Assembly: GCF_003075525.1 (NCBI RefSeq)
Contig: NZ_QDDR01000001.1
Location: 310,001-374,000, forward strand
Length of the DNA: 64,000 bases
Origin: Pararhodobacter aggregans
Lineage (GTDB): Bacteria > Pseudomonadota > Alphaproteobacteria > Rhodobacterales > Rhodobacteraceae
Direction of reading: 5' to 3'
In this document: positions 17,367-25,576 of the stretch, one piece after another
How positions within the stretch are numbered: position 1 is the stretch's first letter
Layout of the letters: each line of letters opens with the position of its first letter
The notes under the pieces: model-generated
What the model saw: only the letters and a program-made list of their open reading frames with translations
Database searches by the model: none
Told to the model about the DNA's origin: nothing
Program-made: the position numbers and the translations under genes

Positions 17367-17423
17367 GCGGGGGGCTGCCGCCCCCCGCACCCCCTGCTTC
17401 AAGGGGGGCACGCCCCCCTTGAA
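17367..17423. repeat. Two strong GC-rich palindromes in intergenic gap
   Basis: GCGGGGGGC/GCCCCCCGC (17367-17388, loop TGCC) and TTCAAGGGGGGC/GCCCCCCTTGAA (17398-17423, two-base loop) are perfect palindromes between the GntR and aldehyde dehydrogenase genes, which are tail to tail. They can act as a bidirectional terminator and belong with the short element at 17431. Confidence 0.6.
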
Positions 17424-17430
17424 AATCCCC

Positions 17431-17453
17431 GTGGATATTTGAGGAACAAAGAT
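17431..17453 (+). repeat. Intergenic repeat element, copy 1
   Basis: GTGGATATTT, three variable bases, then GAACAAAGAT. A second copy with 20 of 23 identical bases is at 57699-57721 in the same orientation, also right after a GC-rich hairpin. It looks like a dispersed extragenic repeat. Confidence 0.6.
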
Positions 17454-17454
17454 A

Positions 17455-18891
17455 TCAGGGCTGTTGGTAGGCGGTCTTGATGCTGGTGAAGAACTCGGCG
17501 GCGTAGCGGCCCTGTTCGCGGGGGCCGTGGCTGGAGCCCTTGGTGCCGCCGAAGGGGACGTGGAAATCCACCCCCGCGGTCGGCAGGTTGACCATCACCA
17601 TCCCGGCCTGGGCGTTGCGCTTGAAATGGCTGGCGTGTTTCAGGCTGGTGGTGGCGATCCCGGCCGAGAGCCCGTAGGGCGTGTCATTGGCGAGGCTCAG
17701 CGCTTCGTCATAGTCGCGCACCGGGATCACCGCGGCGACCGGGCCGAAGATCTCGTCCCGGGCGATGGTCATCTGGTTGGTGCAATCGGCGAAGAGGGCG
17801 GGGGTGAGGAAGAAGCCTTCGGTCGCGCGGCTCACCCGCTCGCCGCCGGTGACGAGGCGGGCGCCTTCGCCTTGGCCCCGGGCGATGTAATCGAGGTCCT
17901 GCGCGAGCTGGCTTTCGTCGACCACCGGGCCGATATCGGTGCCCGTCTCCAGCGCGTGACCGGTGGTCAGCGCCTCGAGCCGGGCTTTCACCGCGGCGAG
18001 GAAGGGCGCGTAGACCGCCTGTTCGACGATGATCCGCGAGGAGGCGGTGCAGCGCTGGCCGGTCGAGAAGAACGAGCCGTTGACCACCGCCTCGACCGCC
18101 ACGTCGAGGTCGGCGTCCTTCAGCACGACGAAGGGGTTCTTGCCGCCCATTTCGAACTGCACCTTGCGCATCAGCCGGGCCGAGGCCTGGGCCAGCGCTT
18201 CGCCGGTCTGGCGCGAGCCGGTGAAGGTCAGCGCCGTCACGTCCGGGCTTTCGACGATCGCCTGACCGACCACCGAGCCGCGGCCCATGACCAGGTTCAG
18301 AACGCCTTCGGGAAGGCCCGCGCGGTGCAGGATGTCAACGAGTGCCCAGGCCGAGCCGGGGACCAGATCGGCGGGTTTGAAAACCACGGTATTGCCATGG
18401 CAGAGCGCGGGCGCGATCTTCCAGGCCGGGATGGCGATGGGGAAGTTCCAGGGCGTGATGATGCCGACGACGCCGACCGCCTCGCGGGTGATCTCGACCC
18501 CGACGCCGGGGCGGACCGAGGGCAGGAGCTCGCCCGAGAGCCTGAGGCATTCCCCGGCGAAGAAATCGAAGATCTGGCCGGCGCGGGTCACCTCGCCGAT
18601 GCCTTCGGGCAGGGTCTTGCCCTCTTCGAGGGACAGAAGCCGTCCCAGTTCCTCGCGCCGTGCCAGGATCTCGTCGGCGGCCTTGCGCAGGATGGCGTGG
18701 CGGGTGAGCGGGGCCGAGCGCGACCAGGCCGGGAAGGCGGCTTTGGCGGCGGCAATGGCGTCGAGCGCATCGGCGCGGGTGCCACGGGCATATGCGCCCA
18801 GCGTCAGCGACAGGTCGGAGGGGCAGGCGTTGGGCGCGCCCTCGCCGGGGCGCCAGGCGCCGCCGATCAGGTTGGGTTTGGGGTCGGACAT
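17455..18891 (-). CDS. Aldehyde dehydrogenase, ketoglutarate-semialdehyde/succinate-semialdehyde type
   Basis: 478 aa with all catalytic parts of the ALDH superfamily: Asn149 in ITPWNFP, Glu247 in FEMGGKNP and nucleophile Cys281 in GQRCTASS. The order and length fit NAD(P)-dependent semialdehyde dehydrogenases; closest by eye to 2-oxoglutarate semialdehyde dehydrogenases (VQFEMGGKNP, PREQGRYAAEFFT). It is the last of six genes running from the FMN reductase at 22956, so it probably finishes oxidation of an aldehyde formed in this catabolic region. Confidence 0.88.
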   Translation of the reverse strand: MSDPKPNLIGGAWRPGEGAPNACPSDLSLTLGAYARGTRADALDAIAAAKAAFPAWSRSAPLTRHAILRKAADEILARREELGRLLSLEEGKTLPEGIGEVTRAGQIFDFFAGECLRLSGELLPSVRPGVGVEITREAVGVVGIITPWNFPIAIPAWKIAPALCHGNTVVFKPADLVPGSAWALVDILHRAGLPEGVLNLVMGRGSVVGQAIVESPDVTALTFTGSRQTGEALAQASARLMRKVQFEMGGKNPFVVLKDADLDVAVEAVVNGSFFSTGQRCTASSRIIVEQAVYAPFLAAVKARLEALTTGHALETGTDIGPVVDESQLAQDLDYIARGQGEGARLVTGGERVSRATEGFFLTPALFADCTNQMTIARDEIFGPVAAVIPVRDYDEALSLANDTPYGLSAGIATTSLKHASHFKRNAQAGMVMVNLPTAGVDFHVPFGGTKGSSHGPREQGRYAAEFFTSIKTAYQQP

Positions 18892-18914
18892 CGGGGTCTT
18901 TCCTGAAAGGGGGC

Positions 18915-19298
18915 TCAGCCCAGAACGAGGCTCTGGTCGGAATAGCGCAGGGTGAGGGTCATCGACCCCTCGTTCAGCAGCCAGCGGTGCAGGGTGAACT
19001 GCCTGAGGCCCCTGGCATGGAACGGGTCGGCTTCGGCGATCTGCCGCGCCTCGGCCTCGGATCCCGCGCGCAGGATGACCATGCCGCCGGTGGGGGGCGC
19101 TGCGTCGCCGTCCTCGAAGATCGGACCCGCACCAAAGAGCGTGCCCGCGCGTTCCAGCGCCACCTGATAGGCCAGATGCTCGGGCAGCACCGCCTGGATG
19201 CCGGGGCCGCGGGCGGGGCGGGTGGTCACCACCCAGAGCGACTGGCGCAGCATGCTGGCATAGAGGGATTCGGGCGTCGTCTCGGTCATCTTGTCCAT
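18915..19298 (-). CDS. YciI-family protein
   Basis: 127 aa, without signal peptide. Features such as LPEHLAYQVALERAGTLFGAGPI and ADPFHARGLRQFTLHRW match the YciI/muconolactone-isomerase-like ferredoxin fold, where His of the ExHL-type segment and the DPF motif are conserved. Members are small enzymes or accessory factors in catabolic operons. Placed between tctC and the aldehyde dehydrogenase gene, it may act on a pathway intermediate. Confidence 0.78.
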   Translation of the reverse strand: MDKMTETTPESLYASMLRQSLWVVTTRPARGPGIQAVLPEHLAYQVALERAGTLFGAGPIFEDGDAAPPTGGMVILRAGSEAEARQIAEADPFHARGLRQFTLHRWLLNEGSMTLTLRYSDQSLVLG

Positions 19299-19315
19299 CC
19301 GGGCAGCGGGGGGGT

Positions 19316-19345
19316 GGACCGGCCGCGGGAGCGGGCGGCCGGTCC
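19316..19345 (-). terminator. Hairpin downstream of tctC
   Basis: GGACCGGCCGC and GCGGCCGGTCC form a perfect 11-base stem with an eight-base loop in the 57-base gap after tctC. No U-tract follows; it may protect the binding-protein message or cut down expression of the next two genes. Confidence 0.5.
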
Positions 19346-19355
19346 GGGCGAGGGC

Positions 19356-20318
19356 TCAGCGGCGCTCGATCTCGGCGGCGTCGATCACCCGGGTCCAGGT
19401 GGCGATCTGCCGCTCGACCATGGCGCGGAACTCCTCGCCGGTGGAGCCCACGGGGCTCGCGCCCAGCGCCAGGATCCGCTCGCGCACGCCCTCGTCCTGC
19501 AGGGCGCGGTTGACGGCGGCGTTCAGCGTCTCGGCGATGTCGGCGGGCAGGCCGGCGGGGGCGCCGATGCCGGTCCAGGACAGGACGTCAAAGCCCGGCG
19601 CCACGGTTTCGGCCAGCGTCGGCACGTCGGGGCGGTCGTCCCAGCGTTCGCCCGAGGTCACCGCCAGCGCGTCGAAGACGCCCGCATCGGCCTGGCCCAG
19701 GATCACGGTGCCCGCGTCGATCACCAGGTCGATCTCGCCGCCCATCAGCGCCGTCGTTGCAGCCGCGCCGCCCTGATAGGGCACGTGCAGGAACTGCACG
19801 CCGGTCTCCAGCCCCAGCAATTCGCCGGTCAGGTGCTGGGTGGAGCCGACACCGGCATGGCCGATGCGGATCGAGCGCGGGTTGGCGCGGGCTGCGTCGA
19901 TGACCTCCTGGATCGAGGCGAAGCGGCCATGCTGGGCGCCGACGAAGAAGGGAAACTGCCCGACGGTCGAGATGAAGGTGAAGTCGTCAAGCGAGTCGAA
20001 GGGCAGGGAATTGTAGAGGGCCGCCGCGACCGGGTGACCGCCGACCAGCAATTGCAGCGTGTAGCCGTCGGCCTCCTGCTGGGCGACATAGCCCGAAGCG
20101 ACGGTGCCACCGGCGCCCGGGCGGGCCTCGACGATCACGGCCTGGCCCAGATCCTGCGACAGTGCGTCGGCGATGATGCGCGAGACGGTATCGGCGTTGC
20201 CGCCGGCGGCGAAGCCGTGGACGATGCGGATGGTGTGGTCGGGATAGGGGCTTTGCGCGGCGGCGGGCAGGCTCAGGGCCAAGGCCAGCGGCAGGGCGGC
20301 GAACAGGGTTTTCAACAT
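19356..20318 (-). CDS. tctC: Tripartite tricarboxylate transporter substrate-binding protein (TctC/Bug), first set
   Basis: 320 aa with signal peptide ending near LPAAAQS. Bug-family marks are PYPDHTIRIVHGFAAGGNADTVSRIIAD at the mature N-terminus, VEARPGAGGTVASGYVA and PYQGGAAATTALMGGEIDLV. These proteins bind carboxylates including aromatic acids and feed TctAB. It follows tctB and tctA in the same operon, so this set is complete. Confidence 0.92.
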   Translation of the reverse strand: MLKTLFAALPLALALSLPAAAQSPYPDHTIRIVHGFAAGGNADTVSRIIADALSQDLGQAVIVEARPGAGGTVASGYVAQQEADGYTLQLLVGGHPVAAALYNSLPFDSLDDFTFISTVGQFPFFVGAQHGRFASIQEVIDAARANPRSIRIGHAGVGSTQHLTGELLGLETGVQFLHVPYQGGAAATTALMGGEIDLVIDAGTVILGQADAGVFDALAVTSGERWDDRPDVPTLAETVAPGFDVLSWTGIGAPAGLPADIAETLNAAVNRALQDEGVRERILALGASPVGSTGEEFRAMVERQIATWTRVIDAAEIERR

Positions 20319-20366
20319 GGTTCCTCCGTTGGGATGTTGCGCCGGGCCTCCCCCCGGCAGGTGGGG

Positions 20367-21869
20367 TCAGGAAGGGGGCGCGGCACGGCGGGCGCGGCGG
20401 CGGGCGGCAAGGCCCGAGGCGAGCGAATAGACCAAGAGCGCGACGGTGCAGGCCAGCAGCGTGCCGCTGATCGGACGGGTGGCGAAGACGGTGAAATCGC
20501 CCCCGTTGAGCAGCATCGCCCGGCGGAAGTTTTCCTCGAACAGCGGACCCAGGACGAAGCCCAGCAGGATCGGCGCCGGCTCGAAACGGACGTTCTTCAG
20601 CAGATAGCCGAGGATGCCGAAGCCCAGCGTCAGCACCACATCCACCACGCTGGTGCGGTGCGAATAGACGCCGACGCAGATCATGATGATGATGACCGGA
20701 TAGAGCTTGCGGTAGGGGATGCGCAGCAGCAGGACCCAGAGGCGGATCAGCGGGATGTTGATCAGCAGCAGGATCAGGTTGCCGATGAAGAAGCTGGCGA
20801 TGACCCCCCAGAACAGCGTCGGCTGGTCGATCATCAGCCGCGGCCCCGGGATCACCCCGTTCAGGACCAGCGCGCCGATCATCAGCGCCATCACCGCATC
20901 CCCGGGCACGCCCAGCGTCAGCGTCGGGATGAAGCTGGTCTGCGCCGCCGCGTTGTTCGAGGATTCGGGCGCGGCGATGCCCGGCAGATGGCCGGTGCCG
21001 AACCTGCCCGGCGTGCGCGAGACGCGCTTTTCCACGGCATAGGCCATGAACGAGGCGATGGCGGCCCCGGTTCCGGGCAGGGCGCCGAAGAAGCTGCCGA
21101 TCCCGGCGCCGCGCAGGATCGGGCCGGTGATCTCCCGGAACTCGGCGCGGGTCGGCAGGATGTCCCGCATCGAGACGGCGATTCTGGTCTGTCGCGGGGC
21201 CTCGGAATTGACCGAGCGGATGATCTCGCTGACGCCGAACAGGCCCATGGCCAGCGACACAAGGCTGATGCCTTCCGCCAGCTCCGGCATGCCGACGAAG
21301 CGGTAGAAGCCCGTGGTCGTGTCGGCGCCGACCAGGCCCAGCGCGATGCCGACCAGCACCATGGCCAGCGAGCGCAGTTGCGAGCCGGTGCCGATCAGCG
21401 AGGCCGCGATCAGCCCCAGCACCACCAGCATGGCGTATTCGGCGGCGCCGAAGCGCAGCGCGATCGAGGCCATGGGGATCGCTGCCGCCACCACCAGCGC
21501 CACGCCGATCATGCCGCCGATGAAGGACGAGAAGGCGGCGATGAACAGCGCAAGCCCCGCCCGGCCCTTCTGCGCCATCGGGTAGCCTTCGAGGCAGGTG
21601 ACGACCGACGAGGGCGTGCCGGGCAGGTTCAGCAGGATCGAAGCGATCGAGCCGCCGTATTGCGAGCCGTAGTAGATGCCCGCCAGCAGGATGATCGACG
21701 AGGTGGCGTCGAGGTGAAAGGTGATCGGCAGCAACAGCGAGATGGCGGTGATCGCGCCGATCCCCGGCAGCACGCCGATCAGCTGGCCGATGACCACGCC
21801 CGCCAGCGCGTAGACTAGGACCGAGGGCTGCATGACCACGCCCAGGCCCATCATGAATTGCTCGAGCAT
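20367..21869 (-). CDS. tctA: Tripartite tricarboxylate transporter large permease (TctA), first set
   Basis: 500 aa, about twelve helices, with family blocks GVLPGIGAITAISLLLPITFHLDATSSIILLAGIYYGSQYGGS near residues 30-75 and AETSNN-like APESSNNAAAQTSFIPTLTLGVPGD in the second half. It is the sodium/proton-driven channel subunit in the inner membrane. It starts three bases after tctB. Confidence 0.93.
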   Translation of the reverse strand: MLEQFMMGLGVVMQPSVLVYALAGVVIGQLIGVLPGIGAITAISLLLPITFHLDATSSIILLAGIYYGSQYGGSIASILLNLPGTPSSVVTCLEGYPMAQKGRAGLALFIAAFSSFIGGMIGVALVVAAAIPMASIALRFGAAEYAMLVVLGLIAASLIGTGSQLRSLAMVLVGIALGLVGADTTTGFYRFVGMPELAEGISLVSLAMGLFGVSEIIRSVNSEAPRQTRIAVSMRDILPTRAEFREITGPILRGAGIGSFFGALPGTGAAIASFMAYAVEKRVSRTPGRFGTGHLPGIAAPESSNNAAAQTSFIPTLTLGVPGDAVMALMIGALVLNGVIPGPRLMIDQPTLFWGVIASFFIGNLILLLINIPLIRLWVLLLRIPYRKLYPVIIIMICVGVYSHRTSVVDVVLTLGFGILGYLLKNVRFEPAPILLGFVLGPLFEENFRRAMLLNGGDFTVFATRPISGTLLACTVALLVYSLASGLAARRRARRAAPPS

Positions 21870-21872
21870 GGT

Positions 21873-22355
21873 TTACCTCCAGAAGGCGCGGATCGGCAGT
21901 TCCAGAGCGACCAGGAACAGCGCCCAGCCGCCCAGCGCGGCCAGCACCGCGTAGATCAGGATCGGCAGCACCCGGTTGGTGCTGTCGCCGAATTTCGAGA
22001 TGGCGACGGCGGCGAACATCGCGGGGACCAGACCCGCGGGCTGGATCAGCCCGGCGAAGGCGAGGATCGAGGCCGAGACGAAGATCAGCCCCCGCCAGTG
22101 CAGGCCGGGCATGGCCAGATCCGGCTGCGGCCGCAGGTCGGCGATCAGGATCGCCAGCCCCATCAGGCAAAGCGCAACGCCGGTCCAGACCGGGACAAAG
22201 CCCGGGCCCATGTCGTAAAGGCGCCCCATCGGATAGTCGCGGGCGATGACCAGCAGGGCCGCGCCCAGCGCCAGCACCAGCCCGCCGCCGAGGGCGCGCT
22301 GGACCAGGCCGGGGACGCTGCGGGGCATCGTCGGGATCGGGTCGGGATGTGACAT
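21873..22355 (-). CDS. tctB: Tripartite tricarboxylate transporter small permease (TctB), first set
   Basis: 160 aa, four hydrophobic helices with the family start LGAALLVIARDYPMGRLYDMGPGFVPVWTGVALCLMG. It partners TctA. The gene lies 28 bases after the FMN reductase gene and just before tctA. Confidence 0.88.
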   Translation of the reverse strand: MSHPDPIPTMPRSVPGLVQRALGGGLVLALGAALLVIARDYPMGRLYDMGPGFVPVWTGVALCLMGLAILIADLRPQPDLAMPGLHWRGLIFVSASILAFAGLIQPAGLVPAMFAAVAISKFGDSTNRVLPILIYAVLAALGGWALFLVALELPIRAFWR

Positions 22356-22383
22356 GGGGTCTCCTTCCTTGCCGGATGGTCCG

Positions 22384-22956
22384 TCAGGCCTCGGTCAGCG
22401 CCGTCTGGCGGCTGTAGCGCAGGAATTGCTCCAGATGGCCGCGCAGGAAGGCCTCGGTCTGGGGATCGGTGATGCGCCCGGCCTCGACATCGAGCTTGGC
22501 GCGGGCCTGGGCGATCTGCACCTCGGGCTTGGCCATGATGCGCATGTCCTGCGAATGCAGCACGTGGCGCAGGCTCTCATGCACGCGGGCGCCGCCCAGA
22601 AGCCCGGGCGAGACGCTCCAGATCGCCACGGGTTTCCCCGCCAGCGGCACCGGCTGGGCGCGCGACACCCAGTCGATGGCGTTCTTCAGAGCGCCCGGCA
22701 CGGACCAATTGTATTCGGGGGTGACGATCAGGATGGCGTCGCAGCGGGTGACGGCGGCCAGCAGCGCCGCGACGCTTTCGGGCAGGCCCCGATCCATCAC
22801 GTCCTGGTCGAAAAGCGGCAGCGTGCCGGGATTGGGCAGCGTTTCGACGCTGAATCCCCCGGGCGCCAGCCCCGCCACGGCCCGGGCGGCGGCGCGCGAC
22901 AGCGAGGCGCTGCGCAGCGATCCTTCCCAGATGCCGAGATGCCGTTTGCCTGTCAC
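22384..22956 (-). CDS. NADPH-dependent FMN reductase family protein
   Basis: 190 aa from GTG 22956, chosen because GGGAGG lies five bases upstream and the flavodoxin-like fold begins right there (GIWEGSLRSASLSRAAAR, the FMN phosphate loop). Other marks: VTPEYNWSVPGALKNAIDWVSR, the flavin-contact and dimer motif. It could supply reduced flavin or reduce a quinone or azo-type compound. It is the first gene of the six-gene operon facing the GntR regulator, with a TTTTCGAAAA palindrome between the two. Confidence 0.87.
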   Translation of the reverse strand: MTGKRHLGIWEGSLRSASLSRAAARAVAGLAPGGFSVETLPNPGTLPLFDQDVMDRGLPESVAALLAAVTRCDAILIVTPEYNWSVPGALKNAIDWVSRAQPVPLAGKPVAIWSVSPGLLGGARVHESLRHVLHSQDMRIMAKPEVQIAQARAKLDVEAGRITDPQTEAFLRGHLEQFLRYSRQTALTEA

Positions 22957-23018
22957 GAAGACCTCCCTGACTCGTCTTGCTGCGGTCGGGGGTAGCACAC
23001 AGTTTCAGATAACTCAAA

Positions 23019-23032
23019 TATTTTCGAAAATA
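23019..23032. promoter_or_regulatory. TTTCGAAA operator candidate 1 (perfect 14-base palindrome)
   Basis: TATTTTCGAAAATA between the divergent FMN-reductase and GntR genes. It is the best copy of a motif also found at 27283, 33520 and 34457, each time in a promoter gap of the same catabolic region. Likely site of the GntR protein at 23178. Confidence 0.65.
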
Positions 23033-23077
23033 CGACGTTGATCGAAGGATCGACGAGTATATGCAAGAATTCTTTTT

Positions 23078-23089
23078 TTCTTCGAAAAT
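23078..23089. promoter_or_regulatory. TTTCGAAA operator candidate 2 (degenerate)
   Basis: TTCTTCGAAAAT, with a perfect right half and one changed base in the left half, about 90 bases before the GntR start. Probably an auxiliary site in the same divergent gap. Confidence 0.45.
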
Positions 23090-23177
23090 CACGCTATGCT
23101 GGAAGTTGATCGCCAGCGCCGGCGGGTTCTTGGGCGTGACAGGGCCGGGTAACGGGTCGAAGCTAAAGGTGGTACGC

Positions 23178-23903
23178 ATGACAATACGGTCCCTGCCCGC
23201 AACGGGGCGCGCGGTGGCAAAGACGGCGGCAGCGAAGGCCGAGGCCTCGACTGGCGGCCATGTCCTGACCCGGCTGCGCTCGGATATCGTCAGCAGCGAG
23301 TTCAAACCCTCGGCCCGGTTGAAATTCGCCGAACTGACCAAGCGCTACGATGTCGGCATCGGCACCCTGCGCGAGGCGCTGTCGCAGCTGGCCTCCGAAG
23401 GTTTCGTCACTGTCGAGGCGGGCAAGGGCTTCAAGGTTGCCCCCGTTTCGGCCGAGGAACTGGTCGAGATCACCGACCTTTTCATCAGCTTCGAGAAGCG
23501 GGCGATTCGCGAGGCCATCGCCGATGGCGACGAGGATTGGGAGGCCAATATCGTCGCCGTGCACCACCGGCTGAGCCTGATCGAGGGGCTGCCCTGGGCC
23601 GACCGGATGGAGCGGCATGCCGAATGGGTGCAGCGCCACCGCGAGTTCCACGAGGCGCTGGTTGCAGCCTGCCCGGGGCATTGGCTGCTCAGGCTCAGGA
23701 CGATGATGTTCGACCAGCTCGACCGCTACCGTTTCGTCACCAAGAACGCCTCGGAAAGCCAGGGGCGCAAGAAGTTCGACGAGCACCGCGAGATCATGCT
23801 GGCCACCATCGCCCGCGACGGCGACAAGGCCGCCGAACTGATCGAGAAGCACATCCGCGACACCTCGGACCGGGCGCTGACCATCCTGGCCCGCAACGGC
23901 TGA
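23178..23903 (+). CDS. GntR-family regulator (FCD subfamily), likely regulator of the aromatic catabolic region
   Basis: 241 aa from ATG 23178, with AAAGGTGG upstream; earlier in-frame ATG 23061 would run through the operator region. The winged helix (LRSDIVSSEFKPSARLKFAELTKRYDVGIGTLREALSQLASEGFV) is followed by a helical FCD domain with HREFHEALVAACPGHWLLRL and the C-terminal EHREIMLATIARD metal/ligand-site histidines typical of the family. It is divergent from the FMN reductase-Tct-aldehyde dehydrogenase operon and adjacent to the monooxygenase cluster; shared palindromes suggest it controls all of them. Confidence 0.93.
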   Translation: MTIRSLPATGRAVAKTAAAKAEASTGGHVLTRLRSDIVSSEFKPSARLKFAELTKRYDVGIGTLREALSQLASEGFVTVEAGKGFKVAPVSAEELVEITDLFISFEKRAIREAIADGDEDWEANIVAVHHRLSLIEGLPWADRMERHAEWVQRHREFHEALVAACPGHWLLRLRTMMFDQLDRYRFVTKNASESQGRKKFDEHREIMLATIARDGDKAAELIEKHIRDTSDRALTILARNG

Positions 23904-23948
23904 GGCCCCCGGCGGCGCGGGCAAGAAGCGCCGGGCCGGAGCCTCGGG

Positions 23949-24398
23949 TCAGCCCCGCCCGACGCTCGGCGCCGTCACCGCCTCGACCGGAGCAAGGCCG
24001 GGATGGCGCGTCAGGTAGTCGGCAAGTCCGGGGTCCTCGGCGTAGCGCGGCTGCTCGTCCCGGATCGTGTAATCCCGCCCCAGCTCCTGACGCAACAGCA
24101 TGAGAAGCCTATCCACATCGGCATTGAAGCGCTCGCAAAGGCCCTGTGACCACAGACTGGGATCGGTCGGGGAGAGCGGGTTCAGGTAGCCCGCATGCAG
24201 CGAGTCGAGGTGGTCGCGCAGGCACCGCGCCGCCACCGGGAGGGGCAGCCTGACCGGCGAGAGCAGCCGCCCGTCCAAGGCGAAGGTTCCGGCATCCAGC
24301 GGCCCGAGGCCAAGGCTCGACCGCGTCTCGTCGTCGCCCGCCCATAGGCAGCCGCCGGCGCCATAGTCGAAAAAGAATCTGAGAACGCCCCTGGTCAT
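23949..24398 (-). CDS. Hypothetical protein
   Basis: 149 aa; I do not recognise the family. It has no signal peptide or membrane helix and contains an aromatic N-terminus (VLRFFFDYGAGGCLWAGDDETR) followed by a mainly helical region with CLRDHLDSLHAGYLNPLSPTDPSLW and LLMLLRQELGRDY. Coding appearance is good (GC-rich third positions, no overlap with other genes), but no clear ribosome site precedes the ATG. It lies between the GntR gene and the terminator of the tctC/monooxygenase operon and may be unrelated to the catabolic genes. Confidence 0.6.
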   Translation of the reverse strand: MTRGVLRFFFDYGAGGCLWAGDDETRSSLGLGPLDAGTFALDGRLLSPVRLPLPVAARCLRDHLDSLHAGYLNPLSPTDPSLWSQGLCERFNADVDRLLMLLRQELGRDYTIRDEQPRYAEDPGLADYLTRHPGLAPVEAVTAPSVGRG

Positions 24399-24473
24399 GC
24401 CGGAAGGCTACGCGGTCGATCCGGCGCAGGGAAGGAGGGTCACGCCTGCGTGGCGGGCCCTCCCTCGACAGGA

Positions 24474-24502
24474 AAGCCCCGCGGCCGAACGGCGCGGGGC
24501 TT
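24474..24502 (-). terminator. Terminator of the monooxygenase-tctC operon
   Basis: AAGCCCCGCG and CGCGGGGCTT form a perfect ten-base stem with a nine-base loop, 23 bases past the tctC stop; the minus strand continues TTTCC. Confidence 0.7.
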
Positions 24503-24524
24503 GGTCTTTGTCAGGGGCGGCGCC

Positions 24525-25505
24525 TCAGTTGGCGGCGATGCCCGCCTCGCGGGTCAGCACTTCCATCTCGGCCAGGTCCCGCGCGACCAGATCGGCCAGC
24601 GCCGCCGGATCGCCGACCCGCGCCGTCGCCGCATTGGCGTCGAGCACTTCCTGCACCGCCGGGGTGGCGACGGCCTGGGCGAAGATGCCGGAGAGGGTGG
24701 TCACCACATCCTCGGGCGTGCCGGCCGGGGCGAAGACGGCGAACCAGAATTCCTTGTTCACCTGCGGGTAACCCAGTTCCCCCAGCGAGGGCACGTCGGG
24801 CAGGAAGGGCAGCCGTTCCGAGCCGGTCACCGCGATCACCCGCAGCGTCCCGTCATTGACGAAAGAGCGCGTCGGCCCATAGCCCGAGAACATGAAATCG
24901 ACCCGCCCGGTCGAGGTTTCCAGCAGCGCGGGCCCGCCGCCCTGAAAGGGCACGGCAACCATGTTGGCGCCGGTGGCGAGGCGCAGCTGTTCGCCCAGCA
25001 ATTGCCCGCCCGAGCCCAGGCCCTGCGTGGCAAAGCTCAAGCCGCCCGGCCGCCCGGCCGCCGCCGCCAGCAGATCGTCCAGCGTCTGGATCTCGCTGTC
25101 GCCCGGCACCACCAGCACATGCGGGAAGAGCATGATCTCGGTGACCGGCGCGAAATCGGCGACGGGGTCGTAGGTGATGTTCATCAGATAGGGGTTGATG
25201 GCATGGGTCGAGGCATTGCCGAAGAACAGCGTGTAGCCGTCGGCTTCGGCGTTCTTCACATACATCGCCGCGATCGAGCCACCGGCACCGGGGCGGTTCT
25301 CGACGATCAGCTGATGACCCATCTGCTGGCTGGCCTCGGCGGCGATGACGCGCATCACCTGATCGGTGCCGCCGCCGGGCGGGAAGGGCAGGACGATGGT
25401 CACGTCGCGCTCGGGAAAGGTATCGGCCGACGCGGGCAGGGCGAGCGGCGCCATCAGCGCGGTTGCCGCGATCAGGCTGCGGGTCAGGGTCGCAAATCGG
25501 GTCAT
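24525..25505 (-). CDS. tctC: Tripartite tricarboxylate transporter substrate-binding protein (TctC/Bug), second set
   Basis: 326 aa from ATG 25505 (GAGGAG upstream), signal peptide ending near LALPASA. Bug-family marks: FPERDVTIVLPFPPGGGTDQVMR, VENRPGAGGSIAAMYVKNAEADGYTL and PFQGGGPALLETSTGRVDFMF. It is cotranscribed with the aromatic monooxygenase and divergent from tctB-tctA of the same set, so the three transporter genes are split between two facing operons. The pairing with a monooxygenase suggests an aromatic carboxylate as ligand. Confidence 0.9.
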   Translation of the reverse strand: MTRFATLTRSLIAATALMAPLALPASADTFPERDVTIVLPFPPGGGTDQVMRVIAAEASQQMGHQLIVENRPGAGGSIAAMYVKNAEADGYTLFFGNASTHAINPYLMNITYDPVADFAPVTEIMLFPHVLVVPGDSEIQTLDDLLAAAAGRPGGLSFATQGLGSGGQLLGEQLRLATGANMVAVPFQGGGPALLETSTGRVDFMFSGYGPTRSFVNDGTLRVIAVTGSERLPFLPDVPSLGELGYPQVNKEFWFAVFAPAGTPEDVVTTLSGIFAQAVATPAVQEVLDANAATARVGDPAALADLVARDLAEMEVLTREAGIAAN

Positions 25506-25576
25506 GTCTCTCCTCCTCTGGTGCCCGGCGGGATGCCGGGGCTTGGGGCGGCGGCCCGGGGACCGCCGCCTGATTG

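Noticed and set aside
18792-21818. Open frame of 1008 codons on the plus strand
   Set aside because: Antisense to YciI, tctC and tctA; low-complexity Gln/Arg/Asp-rich translation without a family.
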